In this document: piece by piece, positions 35,801 through 45,340 of the stretch
Position numbering within the stretch: position 1 is the first letter of the stretch
Layout: every line of letters starts with the position of its first letter
Origin: COE1 sp910588595
GTDB taxonomy: Bacteria > Bacillota > Clostridia > Lachnospirales > Lachnospiraceae
Length of the DNA stretch: 64,000 nucleotides
Direction of reading: 5' to 3'
Assembly (NCBI GenBank): GCA_948957135.1
Contig: CARDBT010000004.1
Span: 62,001-126,000 of the forward strand
Program-made: the position numbers and the translations under genes
The notes under the pieces: generated by a model
The model's input: only the letters and a program-made list of their open reading frames with translations
Told to the model about the DNA's origin: nothing
The model's database searches: none

Positions 35801-38800
35801 ATGAAAATGTGTACAGATTTTCGTCGAAAGCTGGCTCTGTTTATGGCAGGTTGTCTAGTGCTTGGGAGTATCCAGCTGACTGGATTTACTGTGCAGGCTT
35901 CCACAGGTGGGAGCGGTGAAGCAACTGAAGGTGTAGGTGACTCAGATGGTGGAGACGTCAGTCGAGACGAATCAGGCAGCCTAGATTCCGACGAAGGCGA
36001 AGAAGGAGACCCGGATGGTGGAGATGTCAATCCGGACGAATCAGAAAACCCGGATTCGAGCGAAGAAGGAGACCCGGATGATGGGGACGTCAATCCGGAC
36101 GAATCAGAAAACCCGGATTCGAGCGAAGAAGGAGATCCGGATGACGGGGACGTCGATCCGGACGAATCAGAAAACCCGGATTCGAGCGAAGAAGGAAATC
36201 CGGATGATGGGGACGTCGATCCGGATGAATCGGAAAGCCCGGATTCCGGCGAAGGTGAAGATCCGGATGATGGGGATGTCAATCCGGATGAATCGGACAG
36301 CCCGGATGATGGGGATGTCAATCCGGATGAATCGGACAGTCCGGATTCCGGCGAAGGTGAAGACCCGGATGATGGGGACGTCATTCCGAACGAACCAGGT
36401 ACCCCGGATTCTTCAGATGTCAATGACACAGATGAGAGAGAAGACATCACAGAAACAGAGGTTACATACCGCTTAAGTGACTTGACATTGGGAGAATATG
36501 ACAAGGTAGATATTACCTCTAATGGCTCCAAAGAGATAAAGTATCACTTTACAGAGCAATATGGACAGGTTAATTATGCAATTCCGCAGGAAGTAAAAGA
36601 AGCCGGATTGATAAAGTTTACCTGTAATATCAATTCCGGTGAGGTTTCAAATCTTTCATTGAAATTTCTGGATGAAAACCAGAATGAGTTGGGAGCCAGC
36701 TTTGGACAGGCATCGATCTCGGTTGGTGAAGGGAGTGAGAATGGACAGGACTATAGTGCTGATGAACTTGGATATATAGGTCTCATGAGCAATCTGGAAA
36801 CTGAGAACGGTCCATTTGATATTGCTGTTGGCAGTATTACTTTTGTCGTCAGCAATCCGGTAGACAATCCGCCAGTTTATGATGACGAGGAGGATGACAG
36901 CATTCCAGCGATACCCAATCTGTCGGTTTATGTTGGAGATGAAAATAATTTCTATGCGGCAGAGGAACTGGGAGCGTATGGCCGCTGGAACAATACTCCT
37001 GTGGAACTTACTGATGGGAAACTGGTTTTGAATTTTACGAAAGCTTATGAAGAGTTTTGCCTGAATCTTCCTAAGGGGCTGGATATGTCTAACTGCGAAG
37101 GTATTACTATCAAAACAGCAGACCAGAACGGTTCTTTAGCCTTTAAGGTTTATGACAGTGCGAAGAAGGAGTTAAAGGTTTATTATAACAATTCCGGCAA
37201 AAATGAGTATACCTTTACCCCTGACTTTTCCGGTGAGGCAGTCTGCATTGGCGTAATGTCAGACAGCGATGCAGATACATATCCATTTACATCCCAGATA
37301 GTCAGCCTATCTTTTGTGATGAAAGATGTGCCGCCTGATGATACGCCAAGTGGAGAATACTATGCGGCAGAGGAACTGGGAGCATATGGCCGCTGGAACA
37401 ATGATCCTGTGGAACTTACTGATGGGAAACTGGTTTTGAATTTTACGAAAGCTTATGAAGAGTTTTGCCTGAATCTTCCTAAGGGGCTGGATATGTCTAA
37501 CTGCGAAGGTATTACTATCAAAACAGCAGACCAGAACGGTTCTTTAGCCTTTAAGGTTTATGACAGTGCGAAGAAGGAGTTAAAGGTTTATTATAACAAT
37601 TCCGGCAAAAATGAGTATACCTTTACCCCTGACTTTTCCGGTGAAGCAGTCTGCATTGGCGTAATGTCAGACAGTGATGCAGATACATATCCATTTACAT
37701 CCCAGATAGTCAGCTTCTCTTTTGCGATGAAAGATGTGCCGCCTGATGAGGGAGATGACGAGGGTTATTTTTATCCCGCAGAAAAGTTGAGAGCCTATGA
37801 GCGTTGGAGCAATGCGCCAGTAGAACTCACCGATGGGAAATTGATTCTCACCTATAATAAGCAGTGGGAGGAGTATTGCCTGGATCTGCCAAAGACGCTG
37901 GATATGTCCAACTGTGAGAAGATCACGATTAAGACGGCAGACCAGAATGCCACGCTGGGTATAAAGGTATATGACGGCGCCAAGAAAGAATTAAAAGCAT
38001 ATTATGGCAATTCCGGTGCGGAAGAGTATTCTTTTGTGCCTGATTTCAAAGGCAAAGCGGCAACCATCGGTTTTATGTGCAGCGATGAAAATGACGCGAA
38101 TGATGCTTATGGCAGTCCCCGTACCGTCCAGATTGTCAGTATCGAGTTTGTCATGAATGGCAATGTCGAGGAGATACCCCTTGGGGATAATCTGATTAAG
38201 AATCCGAACTTTGAGGATGCAGATAATCTCGATGTATGGGGAGCCGAGCAGGGAAGTGCTGTCATCACCGCAGAGACTTCGGCGGATGCGGTGATCGGTG
38301 GTTTCAAGACATATGGAAAGATTACAGGACGTGATTCCAATTATAACTGTTTTGCGCAGGATATCACGGCTGCTGTAACAAAGAATAAGGAATACCAGTA
38401 TACTTTCTATGTGATGCTGGACGCAGACGATTATAAGGATCAACCAGATGAGATGCGTACCGTGCAGATGGCACCGTTTATCACGGCAGACGGCGAGACC
38501 AACTACAGCTGCAATCTGACCGGCGATAAACAGAAAGTCTTAGAGCCCGGCGTGTGGACCAAGTTTACCGGAACCTTTACGCCATCCTGGACAGGCGAGC
38601 TGGAAAAGGTTGTGATCCGCATTCTGGAGCAGGGAACGGAGTACGGCAGCGGTCCCGGCGTCAAGGGTACATACTATGCGACCGGCGTGGACCTGCGTGA
38701 AATGATCATGCCGGATAAGGAGATTCAGACGGATGTTCCGGACCTAAAGGATGCAGTCACCAAGGAGATGGGTTCCGATTTTATCATGGGTGTTTCCATC

Positions 38801-41800
38801 CTGAATTCCGAACTTTCGGACGATTTGCTCATGCAGCTTGTCACGAAGCATTTTAATGCGGTAACGTTAGGGAATGAATTAAAGCCGGATGCGATGTTTG
38901 GTTATTCAAAAACATGTCCCGGCACGGAGACAGCATCTATAAACGGACAGGAGATCCAGGTTCCCAGATTGGATTACAGCCGTGCTGAGAAGACACTGGA
39001 TGCAATCTATGACTGGAATCAGGCGAATCCCGAGGATTTTATCAAAATCCGCGGCCATGTATTGGTATGGCATTCACAGACACCGGAATGGTTTTTCCAT
39101 GAGGATTATGACGAAAGCAAGCCTTATGTGAGCAAGGATACCATGAATTTGAGGCTCGAGTGGTACATTAAGACCATAGCTGAGCATTTTACGGGTTCTG
39201 GCAGCAAGTACAAGGATATGTTCTATGGCTGGGATGTGGTCAACGAGGCAGTCAGCGACAGCACAGGTACGTATCGCAGTGACAGTGAGAATTCAAGCTG
39301 GTGGGCAGTATATCATAGCAATGAATTCATTCTGAATGCGTTTACGTATGCCAATAAGTATATGCCGGCAAGCGTGGAATTGTATTACAATGATTATAAT
39401 GAATGGTTTTCCAGCAAGCGCAATGGTATTGTACAGCTCCTGAAGGATGTCAAGGCAAAAGATGGAGCAAGAATCGACGGCATGGGAATGCAGGGACATT
39501 ATCAGACAAGTGATACGCCCACTGTCGATGAGTTTGAGACAGCGGTGAAAGCTTACTATGACGTAGTAGGACAGGTTCAGATTACCGAGCTGGATTTTGC
39601 GGCAAGTGCGTCCTATGATGGAACCAGTGCTACGCAGCAGGCGGAGTATGAGAGACAGGCAAAGCGTTATCAGGATATTTACAATTCTGTCCGTCGATTG
39701 AAAAAAGATGGCTATATCGTTCGCAATATTACAATCTGGGGCGTTATAGATAAGAATTCCTGGCTGCAGACTTCAAGTTCTGTGGGAGGAGGAACCGACG
39801 GCTCGAGAAAGCAGTGCCCGCTTCTGTTTGACGACGATTACCAGGTAAAGCCTTCTTATTGGGCATTTGTAAATGTAGAATCGCTGAAACCTGTGATCCG
39901 TAAGCTGACAGTGGTACATTCTTTGAAAGGTTCTTTTGACAATGGCGAGAAACAGACGTACACCCACAACGGTACTACCGTAAGCTTTGTTCCAATATGG
40001 AACGAGAAGGGGATCTCCGTGCAGGTGAACGTAGCGGATGCGGTGAAGGATGCAGAAGATAAAGTGACGCTTTATCTTACCAATGCAGATGGCAGTATTA
40101 TATCTGCGGAGTGCCTGCGTGCCAACGCGAAGGAGACAGACGGTGGTTACACAGCGGTGGTGAGCAGGGAATTGGACAGCGCTCAATTGAGAGTGGCGGC
40201 TAAGATGGGATTTGATATTGTCGCTACCAATGGCAGCCAGAAAGCGGCATATAATGATACGACGCTTTCCCAGGCATCAAGCAGTGAATACTATGCGGCT
40301 GCAACGCTGAAACCTTTTACGTATATCCCTAAGGGAACGGCAGAGGTGGATGGAGTGAAAGAGAGCAGCTGGGATACAGCTGTGACCATTCCGCTGACAA
40401 TCCGTTCAGGAGCCAAAGCCAGCGCAGAGGCAAGCCTGATGTGGGATCAGGAGTACTTGTATGTGTTTGCCCAAATCAAGGACAGTGAGCTTGATGCTGC
40501 AAGCAGCCAGGTTCATGAGAAGGACTCCCTGGAGATCTTTATTGATGAGAACAATCACAAATCCGATGCCTATGAGGAGGACGACAAGCAGTATCGTATT
40601 AATTATCTGAATGAGCAGAGTTTTAATGGACCAAAATGCAAGGCAGAAAACATTCAGTCTATGGTGACAACAACAGAGGATGGTTATAACGTTGAGGCAG
40701 CTATCAAGTGGACGGACATCGTACCCGCCAGCGATATGGAGATCGGTATCGAACTTCAGATTAATGATGCGGAAGGCGGTAAAAGGATTGGTACGCTGAG
40801 CTGGTACGATGAGTCGGGGAATGGATGGTCATCCCCTGGTGTGTTCGGAACAGCAATGCTGAAGAACAGCCTTGCGGAACTGGATCAGCCGCAGGAACCG
40901 GATGATCAGCCACAGAAACCAGATGATCAACCGCAGGAACCAGATGATCAGCCACAGGAATCGGATGACCAACCGCAGGAATCGAATGACCAGCCGTCCG
41001 CTCAAGAGAGCTCTAAGCGTGTTCCGAATGAGATCGTTGCGGATTGGACTCAGATAACGTCAGATTTACAGAAACAGTTATCTGTATTGCAGCCAAATGC
41101 CACTGTGATCAGCGTGCTCAATACCTTAACAGGCAGAAAAATGATCGTTCCTGCTCATGTTTTGCAGATCATGATAGACAAAACCATAATGTTGAGCATG
41201 AACACAGGGGAAGATTTTTCATTTAGTATTGCCGGATTCGATATTTCCCGTGCCATCATAACGAAAGATTTGGATCTTTCGTTATCGGAGAACAGAGGGG
41301 TTGTCCCGGCGGCTGTAATTGAGAGTACATGTAAGAATGTCATAAGTTACAAACAAGCTTCTATGCAGAATCGCGCAAACTTTGGCATGAAAGTCGATAT
41401 GCATGTGGCTTTGGGCAAGGAAAACGCCGGGAAGTATGCAAATCTGTACCGCTATGACGCGCAGACAGGTAAGTTGTCGTATATGGGATCTTTCCAGATT
41501 ATCGATATAGGACTGGCTATGTTTAACATTTTTAGCGGGGCGGATTATGTGGTAACAGTTACAGATTCGATACCGGATGAAGCGGATTCTGCGGCGGCAG
41601 ATCCAGATGTGAAACCAAGTGAAGCGAATTCTGCTGCGATAGTTACAGATGCGAAACCAAGCAAGGAATATATTGTAGTGAAGGGGGATACGTTGTCCCG
41701 TATAGCTGCCAGACTTGGATTGAGTTTGAAGGAGCTTATGGATGCAAATCCTCACATTAGCAATAAGAATCGGATCAATATCGGCGATAAGATTCTCTTA

Positions 41801-41806
41801 CCTTAG
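35801..41806 (+). CDS. Giant modular GH10 endo-xylanase with LysM anchor
   Basis: This 2001-residue secreted enzyme hydrolyses beta-1,4-xylan. Modules in order: signal peptide with likely cleavage after VQA33; Asp/Glu/Pro/Ser repeat linker (~45-210); a beta-sandwich-like domain (~220-352); three copies of a related module (~384-512, 520-647, 656-787); a CBM22-like domain (~796-970); the GH10 catalytic domain (~978-1357) with acid/base Glu1149 in WDVVNEA and nucleophile Glu1263 in ITELDF; two CBM9-like regions (a degenerate one ~1370-1500, a better one ~1510-1688); a QPQEPDD linker; an unknown domain (~1742-1923); and LysM (~1956-2001), which should bind peptidoglycan and hold the enzyme on the wall. 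No sortase motif is seen. Confidence 0.93.
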   Translation: MKMCTDFRRKLALFMAGCLVLGSIQLTGFTVQASTGGSGEATEGVGDSDGGDVSRDESGSLDSDEGEEGDPDGGDVNPDESENPDSSEEGDPDDGDVNPDESENPDSSEEGDPDDGDVDPDESENPDSSEEGNPDDGDVDPDESESPDSGEGEDPDDGDVNPDESDSPDDGDVNPDESDSPDSGEGEDPDDGDVIPNEPGTPDSSDVNDTDEREDITETEVTYRLSDLTLGEYDKVDITSNGSKEIKYHFTEQYGQVNYAIPQEVKEAGLIKFTCNINSGEVSNLSLKFLDENQNELGASFGQASISVGEGSENGQDYSADELGYIGLMSNLETENGPFDIAVGSITFVVSNPVDNPPVYDDEEDDSIPAIPNLSVYVGDENNFYAAEELGAYGRWNNTPVELTDGKLVLNFTKAYEEFCLNLPKGLDMSNCEGITIKTADQNGSLAFKVYDSAKKELKVYYNNSGKNEYTFTPDFSGEAVCIGVMSDSDADTYPFTSQIVSLSFVMKDVPPDDTPSGEYYAAEELGAYGRWNNDPVELTDGKLVLNFTKAYEEFCLNLPKGLDMSNCEGITIKTADQNGSLAFKVYDSAKKELKVYYNNSGKNEYTFTPDFSGEAVCIGVMSDSDADTYPFTSQIVSFSFAMKDVPPDEGDDEGYFYPAEKLRAYERWSNAPVELTDGKLILTYNKQWEEYCLDLPKTLDMSNCEKITIKTADQNATLGIKVYDGAKKELKAYYGNSGAEEYSFVPDFKGKAATIGFMCSDENDANDAYGSPRTVQIVSIEFVMNGNVEEIPLGDNLIKNPNFEDADNLDVWGAEQGSAVITAETSADAVIGGFKTYGKITGRDSNYNCFAQDITAAVTKNKEYQYTFYVMLDADDYKDQPDEMRTVQMAPFITADGETNYSCNLTGDKQKVLEPGVWTKFTGTFTPSWTGELEKVVIRILEQGTEYGSGPGVKGTYYATGVDLREMIMPDKEIQTDVPDLKDAVTKEMGSDFIMGVSILNSELSDDLLMQLVTKHFNAVTLGNELKPDAMFGYSKTCPGTETASINGQEIQVPRLDYSRAEKTLDAIYDWNQANPEDFIKIRGHVLVWHSQTPEWFFHEDYDESKPYVSKDTMNLRLEWYIKTIAEHFTGSGSKYKDMFYGWDVVNEAVSDSTGTYRSDSENSSWWAVYHSNEFILNAFTYANKYMPASVELYYNDYNEWFSSKRNGIVQLLKDVKAKDGARIDGMGMQGHYQTSDTPTVDEFETAVKAYYDVVGQVQITELDFAASASYDGTSATQQAEYERQAKRYQDIYNSVRRLKKDGYIVRNITIWGVIDKNSWLQTSSSVGGGTDGSRKQCPLLFDDDYQVKPSYWAFVNVESLKPVIRKLTVVHSLKGSFDNGEKQTYTHNGTTVSFVPIWNEKGISVQVNVADAVKDAEDKVTLYLTNADGSIISAECLRANAKETDGGYTAVVSRELDSAQLRVAAKMGFDIVATNGSQKAAYNDTTLSQASSSEYYAAATLKPFTYIPKGTAEVDGVKESSWDTAVTIPLTIRSGAKASAEASLMWDQEYLYVFAQIKDSELDAASSQVHEKDSLEIFIDENNHKSDAYEEDDKQYRINYLNEQSFNGPKCKAENIQSMVTTTEDGYNVEAAIKWTDIVPASDMEIGIELQINDAEGGKRIGTLSWYDESGNGWSSPGVFGTAMLKNSLAELDQPQEPDDQPQKPDDQPQEPDDQPQESDDQPQESNDQPSAQESSKRVPNEIVADWTQITSDLQKQLSVLQPNATVISVLNTLTGRKMIVPAHVLQIMIDKTIMLSMNTGEDFSFSIAGFDISRAIITKDLDLSLSENRGVVPAAVIESTCKNVISYKQASMQNRANFGMKVDMHVALGKENAGKYANLYRYDAQTGKLSYMGSFQIIDIGLAMFNIFSGADYVVTVTDSIPDEADSAAADPDVKPSEANSAAIVTDAKPSKEYIVVKGDTLSRIAARLGLSLKELMDANPHISNKNRINIGDKILLP
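35934..36410 (+). repeat. 63-bp-type minisatellite coding an acidic linker
   Basis: About six or seven units encode variants of PDDGDVNPDESENPDSSEE. Some units are shortened (14 residues) and some carry SGEGE instead of SSEE. High similarity at DNA level suggests expansion and contraction by slippage or recombination. Confidence 0.9.
36953..37751 (+). repeat. Near-identical tandem duplication of one module
   Basis: The segments 36953-37343 and 37361-37751 are offset by exactly 408 bp (136 codons) and differ at only about eight bases by eye. The third module further on is clearly diverged. This indicates a recent in-frame duplication or ongoing gene conversion. Confidence 0.93.
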
Positions 41807-41839
41807 AAACATGTAGTGATTTGATGCACACGGACACTG

Positions 41840-41864
41840 AGCAGGGGAAAGATTTTCCCCTGCT
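41840..41864 (+). terminator. Hairpin after the xylanase gene
   Basis: AGCAGGGGAAA pairs perfectly with TTTCCCCTGCT around a three-base loop. The tail TGATTGAAATTT is only moderately T-rich. Confidence 0.7.
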
Positions 41865-41997
41865 TGATTGAAATTTGATAAAATTACCTGCTTGACGATA
41901 TACTAAGACAAGTGGTATGATTATGGTATAAATTTTTATGCGGCGACAGTTTCGGACAGGATTCCAGGCTGGTGGCGGCGGAATGCGAGGTAAGATC

Positions 41998-42141
41998 ATG
42001 TCAAATTTAATAGAATTTTTCAGAATGGTATTATCATACCTGATGGTTTTTGCAGTGATTGCGGCTGTGTCAGGGATCGGCGGATTCATCGGTGTCAAAG
42101 TGTGGAAGCCGAAGGCAAAGTCAGAGCAGGTAAAAGAATAA
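41998..42141 (+). CDS. Small single-span membrane protein
   Basis: The 47-residue product (MSNLIEFFRMVLSYLMVF...) has one hydrophobic segment of about 28 residues and a basic tail (KVWKPKAKSEQVKE). I place the start at 41998 because GAGGTAAGATC precedes it; the ORF is open further upstream from 41938. A terminator follows at once, so it is a free-standing small gene. Family not recognised. Confidence 0.6.
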   Translation: MSNLIEFFRMVLSYLMVFAVIAAVSGIGGFIGVKVWKPKAKSEQVKE

Positions 42142-42152
42142 AGCGTTGTAAG

Positions 42153-42192
42153 AAGGTGTAAAGCTGTATAGTTGCAGTCTTTACACTTTTTC
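42153..42192 (+). terminator. Rho-independent terminator
   Basis: GTGTAAAG (42156) pairs with CTTTACAC (42179), and TTTTTCG follows. Confidence 0.8.
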
Positions 42193-42255
42193 GTTTTCTT
42201 ATTCAGAACAAAAATTTTCATGTGACGGACTTGTGCACAACACTCGATTTTGTGA

Positions 42256-42341
42256 TTGACAACAAGATTTTGTTGCTCTATACTAATATACAGACACTAT
42301 ATCTAGTATAGCGATTAAATAACAGACACTATATAAAAGGA
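42256..42341 (+). promoter_or_regulatory. nrdD promoter with two NrdR-like boxes
   Basis: TTGACA (42256) and TATACT (42279) are 17 bp apart. ACACTATATCTAGTAT (42294-42309) fits the NrdR box consensus, and a second, weaker box ACACTATATAAAAGGA begins at 42326, 32 bp downstream, about three helical turns. Boxes just after the -10 element suit repression by the ATP/dATP-sensing NrdR. Confidence 0.85.
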
Positions 42342-42368
42342 AAACACGTATAAGGGAGTAGGATGTAA

Positions 42369-44534
42369 ATGAGCGAAGAAATCGATTACAGTGTGCTTTA
42401 CCAACCGAAAAAAACCGTCTATGTGATCAAGAAGGACGGCAGCAAAGAGGCGTTCAATGTGCAGAAGGTCATCACTGCTGTGGGGAAATCTGCCTACCGT
42501 GCACTGACAAAATTTACGGATGCGGAGAAACGCCAGATCTGTCAGGATGTCATCGACAAGGTGGACGAGATGGATGCCGATAAGATCCCAATCCAGGTGA
42601 TGCACAATATTGTCGAGAGCGCCCTGGAGGACGTGAAGCCGGTCGTGGCAAAGAGCTACCGCGACTACAGAAACTACAAGCAGGATTTTGTCCGCATGAT
42701 GGATGACGTGTACAAAAAGAGCCAGTCGATCATGTATGTCGGCGACAAGGAGAACGCAAATACGGATTCTGCGCTTGTTTCCACAAAGAGGAGCCTTATC
42801 TTCAACCAGTTCAACAAGGAGCTGTACCAGAAATTCTTCCTGACGACGGAGGAGATCCAGGCGTGCAGGGACGGCTATATCTACATTCACGATATGTCGG
42901 CGCGGCGTGACACGATGAACTGCTGCCTTTTCGACGTCGAGAATGTGCTCTCCGGCGGGTTTGAGATGGGAAATATCTGGTACAACGAACCGAAGTCGCT
43001 GGATGTGGCTTTCGATGTGATCGGCGATATCGTGCTCAGTGCTGCAAGCCAGCAGTACGGCGGTTTCACCGTTCCCGAAGTTGACAAGATCCTTGCCCCC
43101 TACGCGGAAAAGACATACCAGTCTGCCATCGAAAAATATGTCGGTCTCGGCATCGACCAGAAGAAAGCGGAGGAGGTGGCGATCGCCGACGTGGAGCGTG
43201 AGTTCGAGCAGGGGTTTCAGGGCTGGGAGTACAAGTTCAACACGGTGGCAAGCAGCCGCGGCGATTACCCGTTCATCACGGTGACGGCTGGCATCGGGAC
43301 AGAGCGTTTTGCGAAGATGGCAACGATACAGATGCTGAATGTCAGACGGAAGGGACAGGGCAAGAAGGACTGCAAGAAGCCTGTGCTCTTCCCGAAGATC
43401 GTCTTTTTGTACGATGAAAACCTGCATGGTCCCGGACAACCTCTCGAGGAGGTGTTTGAGGCGGGCGTCAAATGCTCCGCAAAGACGATGTACCCCGACT
43501 GGCTCAGTCTGACGGGCAAGGGCTATATCGCCAGCATGTACAAGCAGTACGGAAAGGTGATCTCGCCTATGGGCTGCCGCGCGTTTCTCTCGCCGTGGTA
43601 TGAGAGGGGCGGCATGCATCCTGCGGATGACAAGGACACGCCTGTGTTTGTGGGGCGTTTCAATGTCGGAGCCGTCTCGCTGCACCTGCCGATGATCCTC
43701 GCCAAGGCAAGACAGGAGAGCAGGGATTTCTACGAGGTGCTCGACTACTATCTGAATCTGATCAGGCAGCTGCACATCAGAACTTATGCGTATCTGGGGA
43801 ATATGCGTGCCTCGACGAATCCGTTGGCATACTGTGAAGGCGGTTTTTTGGGCGGTCATCTGAAACTTTCGGACAAGATCAAGCCGCTGCTGAAATATGC
43901 GACAGCCTCCTTTGGCATCACGGCATTCAATGAGCTTCAGATGCTCTACAACGGCAGATCGCTCGTGGAGGACGGCGCGTTTGCGGTGGAAGTACTCGAG
44001 TATATCAACAAGGAAGTCAATCGTTTTAAGGAGGAGGACGGAAACCTCTATGCGATATACGGAACGCCGGCAGAGAACCTCTGCGGTCTGCAGGTGAAGC
44101 AGTTCCGCGCAAAATACGGCATTGTGGAGGGCGTCTCTGACAGGGAGTACGTCAGCAACAGTTTTCACTGCCATGTGACGGAGGACATCACACCGATCGA
44201 GAAACAGGATCTGGAATACCGGTTCTGGGAGCTGTCCAACGGCGGCAAGATCCAGTATGTCAAATATCCGATCGACTACAACATCTCGGCGATCAAGACA
44301 CTCGTGCGGCGCGCGATGGAGATGGGATTTTACGAGGGTGTCAACCTGTCGCTGGCTTATTGCGATGACTGCGGGCACCAGGAGCTCGAGATGGATGTGT
44401 GCCCGAAATGCGGCAGCAAGAATCTGACGAAGATCGACCGCATGAACGGGTATCTGTCATATTCCCGTGTGCACGGGGACACGAGGCTCAACGATGCGAA
44501 AATGGCGGAGATCGCGGAACGCAAAAGTATGTAA
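42369..44534 (+). CDS. nrdD: Anaerobic ribonucleoside-triphosphate reductase
   Basis: The 721-residue class III reductase makes dNTPs with a glycyl radical. An ATP-cone (residues ~16-110) controls overall activity. The C-terminus has four zinc cysteines in two CxxC pairs (CDDC and CPKC), followed by RMNGYLSYSR with the radical Gly at about residue 694. Active-site cysteine motifs such as TMNCCLFD are visible. Its activator nrdG follows after about 130 bp. The upstream NrdR boxes suggest control by dNTP level. Confidence 0.96.
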   Translation: MSEEIDYSVLYQPKKTVYVIKKDGSKEAFNVQKVITAVGKSAYRALTKFTDAEKRQICQDVIDKVDEMDADKIPIQVMHNIVESALEDVKPVVAKSYRDYRNYKQDFVRMMDDVYKKSQSIMYVGDKENANTDSALVSTKRSLIFNQFNKELYQKFFLTTEEIQACRDGYIYIHDMSARRDTMNCCLFDVENVLSGGFEMGNIWYNEPKSLDVAFDVIGDIVLSAASQQYGGFTVPEVDKILAPYAEKTYQSAIEKYVGLGIDQKKAEEVAIADVEREFEQGFQGWEYKFNTVASSRGDYPFITVTAGIGTERFAKMATIQMLNVRRKGQGKKDCKKPVLFPKIVFLYDENLHGPGQPLEEVFEAGVKCSAKTMYPDWLSLTGKGYIASMYKQYGKVISPMGCRAFLSPWYERGGMHPADDKDTPVFVGRFNVGAVSLHLPMILAKARQESRDFYEVLDYYLNLIRQLHIRTYAYLGNMRASTNPLAYCEGGFLGGHLKLSDKIKPLLKYATASFGITAFNELQMLYNGRSLVEDGAFAVEVLEYINKEVNRFKEEDGNLYAIYGTPAENLCGLQVKQFRAKYGIVEGVSDREYVSNSFHCHVTEDITPIEKQDLEYRFWELSNGGKIQYVKYPIDYNISAIKTLVRRAMEMGFYEGVNLSLAYCDDCGHQELEMDVCPKCGSKNLTKIDRMNGYLSYSRVHGDTRLNDAKMAEIAERKSM

Positions 44535-44593
44535 AAAACGAAGTACTTCTAAGGGTGCAAAGGACGCGCTCTAAGAAGCACTAGTCGTTTTTG

Positions 44594-44619
44594 GAAGAAC
44601 GCCAAAGGAGGCGTTCTTC
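44594..44619 (+). other. Hairpin between nrdD and nrdG
   Basis: GAAGAACGCC pairs perfectly with GGCGTTCTTC around a six-base loop. A weaker inverted repeat (AGTACTTCT...AGAAGCACT, ~44541-44583) precedes it. No T tract follows, so it may be a processing or stabilising element in the nrdDG message, allowing different levels of the two proteins. Confidence 0.55.
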
Positions 44620-44661
44620 GTGGAATAGATAGATGCAGGGATTCTGGAGGTTGGATTGATT

Positions 44662-45273
44662 ATGAGATATCACAATATCACAAAGGATGATATGTTGAAC
44701 GGGGACGGGCTCCGTGTTGTTTTGTGGGTGGCGGGGTGTGAGCACTGCTGCAGGGGGTGTCAGAACCCTATGACCTGGGATCCGGATGGCGGGCTGGCAT
44801 TTGATGATGCCGCCAGGACAGAAATCTTTGAGCAGCTTGACAAACCATATATCGAGGGGATCACATTCTCCGGCGGGGATCCGCTCCACTGCGCGAACAG
44901 GGAGGGCGTGAAGGAGCTCGCAAAGGAGATCAAGGCAAAATACCCGGATAAGAATATCTGGCTCTACACAGGCGATGTGTGGGAGGAGGTCATGAAATAT
45001 CCTGTGATCAGATATATTGATGTGCTTGTCGACGGCGAATTTGTGCAGGACAAAAGAGATACGGCACTTTTGTGGAAGGGCAGCAGCAACCAGCGAGTGA
45101 TCGATGTACAGGCTTCGCTGGCACAGGAGGATCCTCGGATCCCTGTGCTCCACTGCGGGGATTATGATGACATTCCCATGGGGCGTGAGGCGGCGGGGAT
45201 TCCGGACCGGAATATTGTGCCGTTCAGTGCGAATGGCAGCTGCGCGATCAAGAAAAATGCGTGTGAGGCGTAA
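44662..45273 (+). CDS. nrdG: Class III ribonucleotide reductase activating enzyme
   Basis: The 203-residue radical SAM enzyme installs the glycyl radical in NrdD. Its CX3CX2C cluster motif is CEHCCRGC, followed by QNPMTWD; TFSGGDPL is the SAM-binding GGE-like motif. GGAGG lies 11 bp upstream of the ATG; a TTG at 44656 is an alternative start with better spacing. It is co-directional with nrdD and dut. Confidence 0.95.
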   Translation: MRYHNITKDDMLNGDGLRVVLWVAGCEHCCRGCQNPMTWDPDGGLAFDDAARTEIFEQLDKPYIEGITFSGGDPLHCANREGVKELAKEIKAKYPDKNIWLYTGDVWEEVMKYPVIRYIDVLVDGEFVQDKRDTALLWKGSSNQRVIDVQASLAQEDPRIPVLHCGDYDDIPMGREAAGIPDRNIVPFSANGSCAIKKNACEA

Positions 45274-45340
45274 TCAATTGTTTGTGTGAAATCAGAGATT
45301 TTATGATTTTGGTTCGAGTGCCAGCCACAGGGGGACAACG

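Noticed and set aside
35934..36410. Regular repeats considered as a CRISPR array
   Set aside because: The units are contiguous, in frame and translate into an acidic linker; there are no spacers and no cas genes.
42315..44378. Minus-strand open frame of 687 codons opposite nrdD
   Set aside because: It lies antisense to a clearly identified gene, has a composition rich in His, Arg and Leu typical of mirror frames, and no ribosome binding site or recognisable domain.
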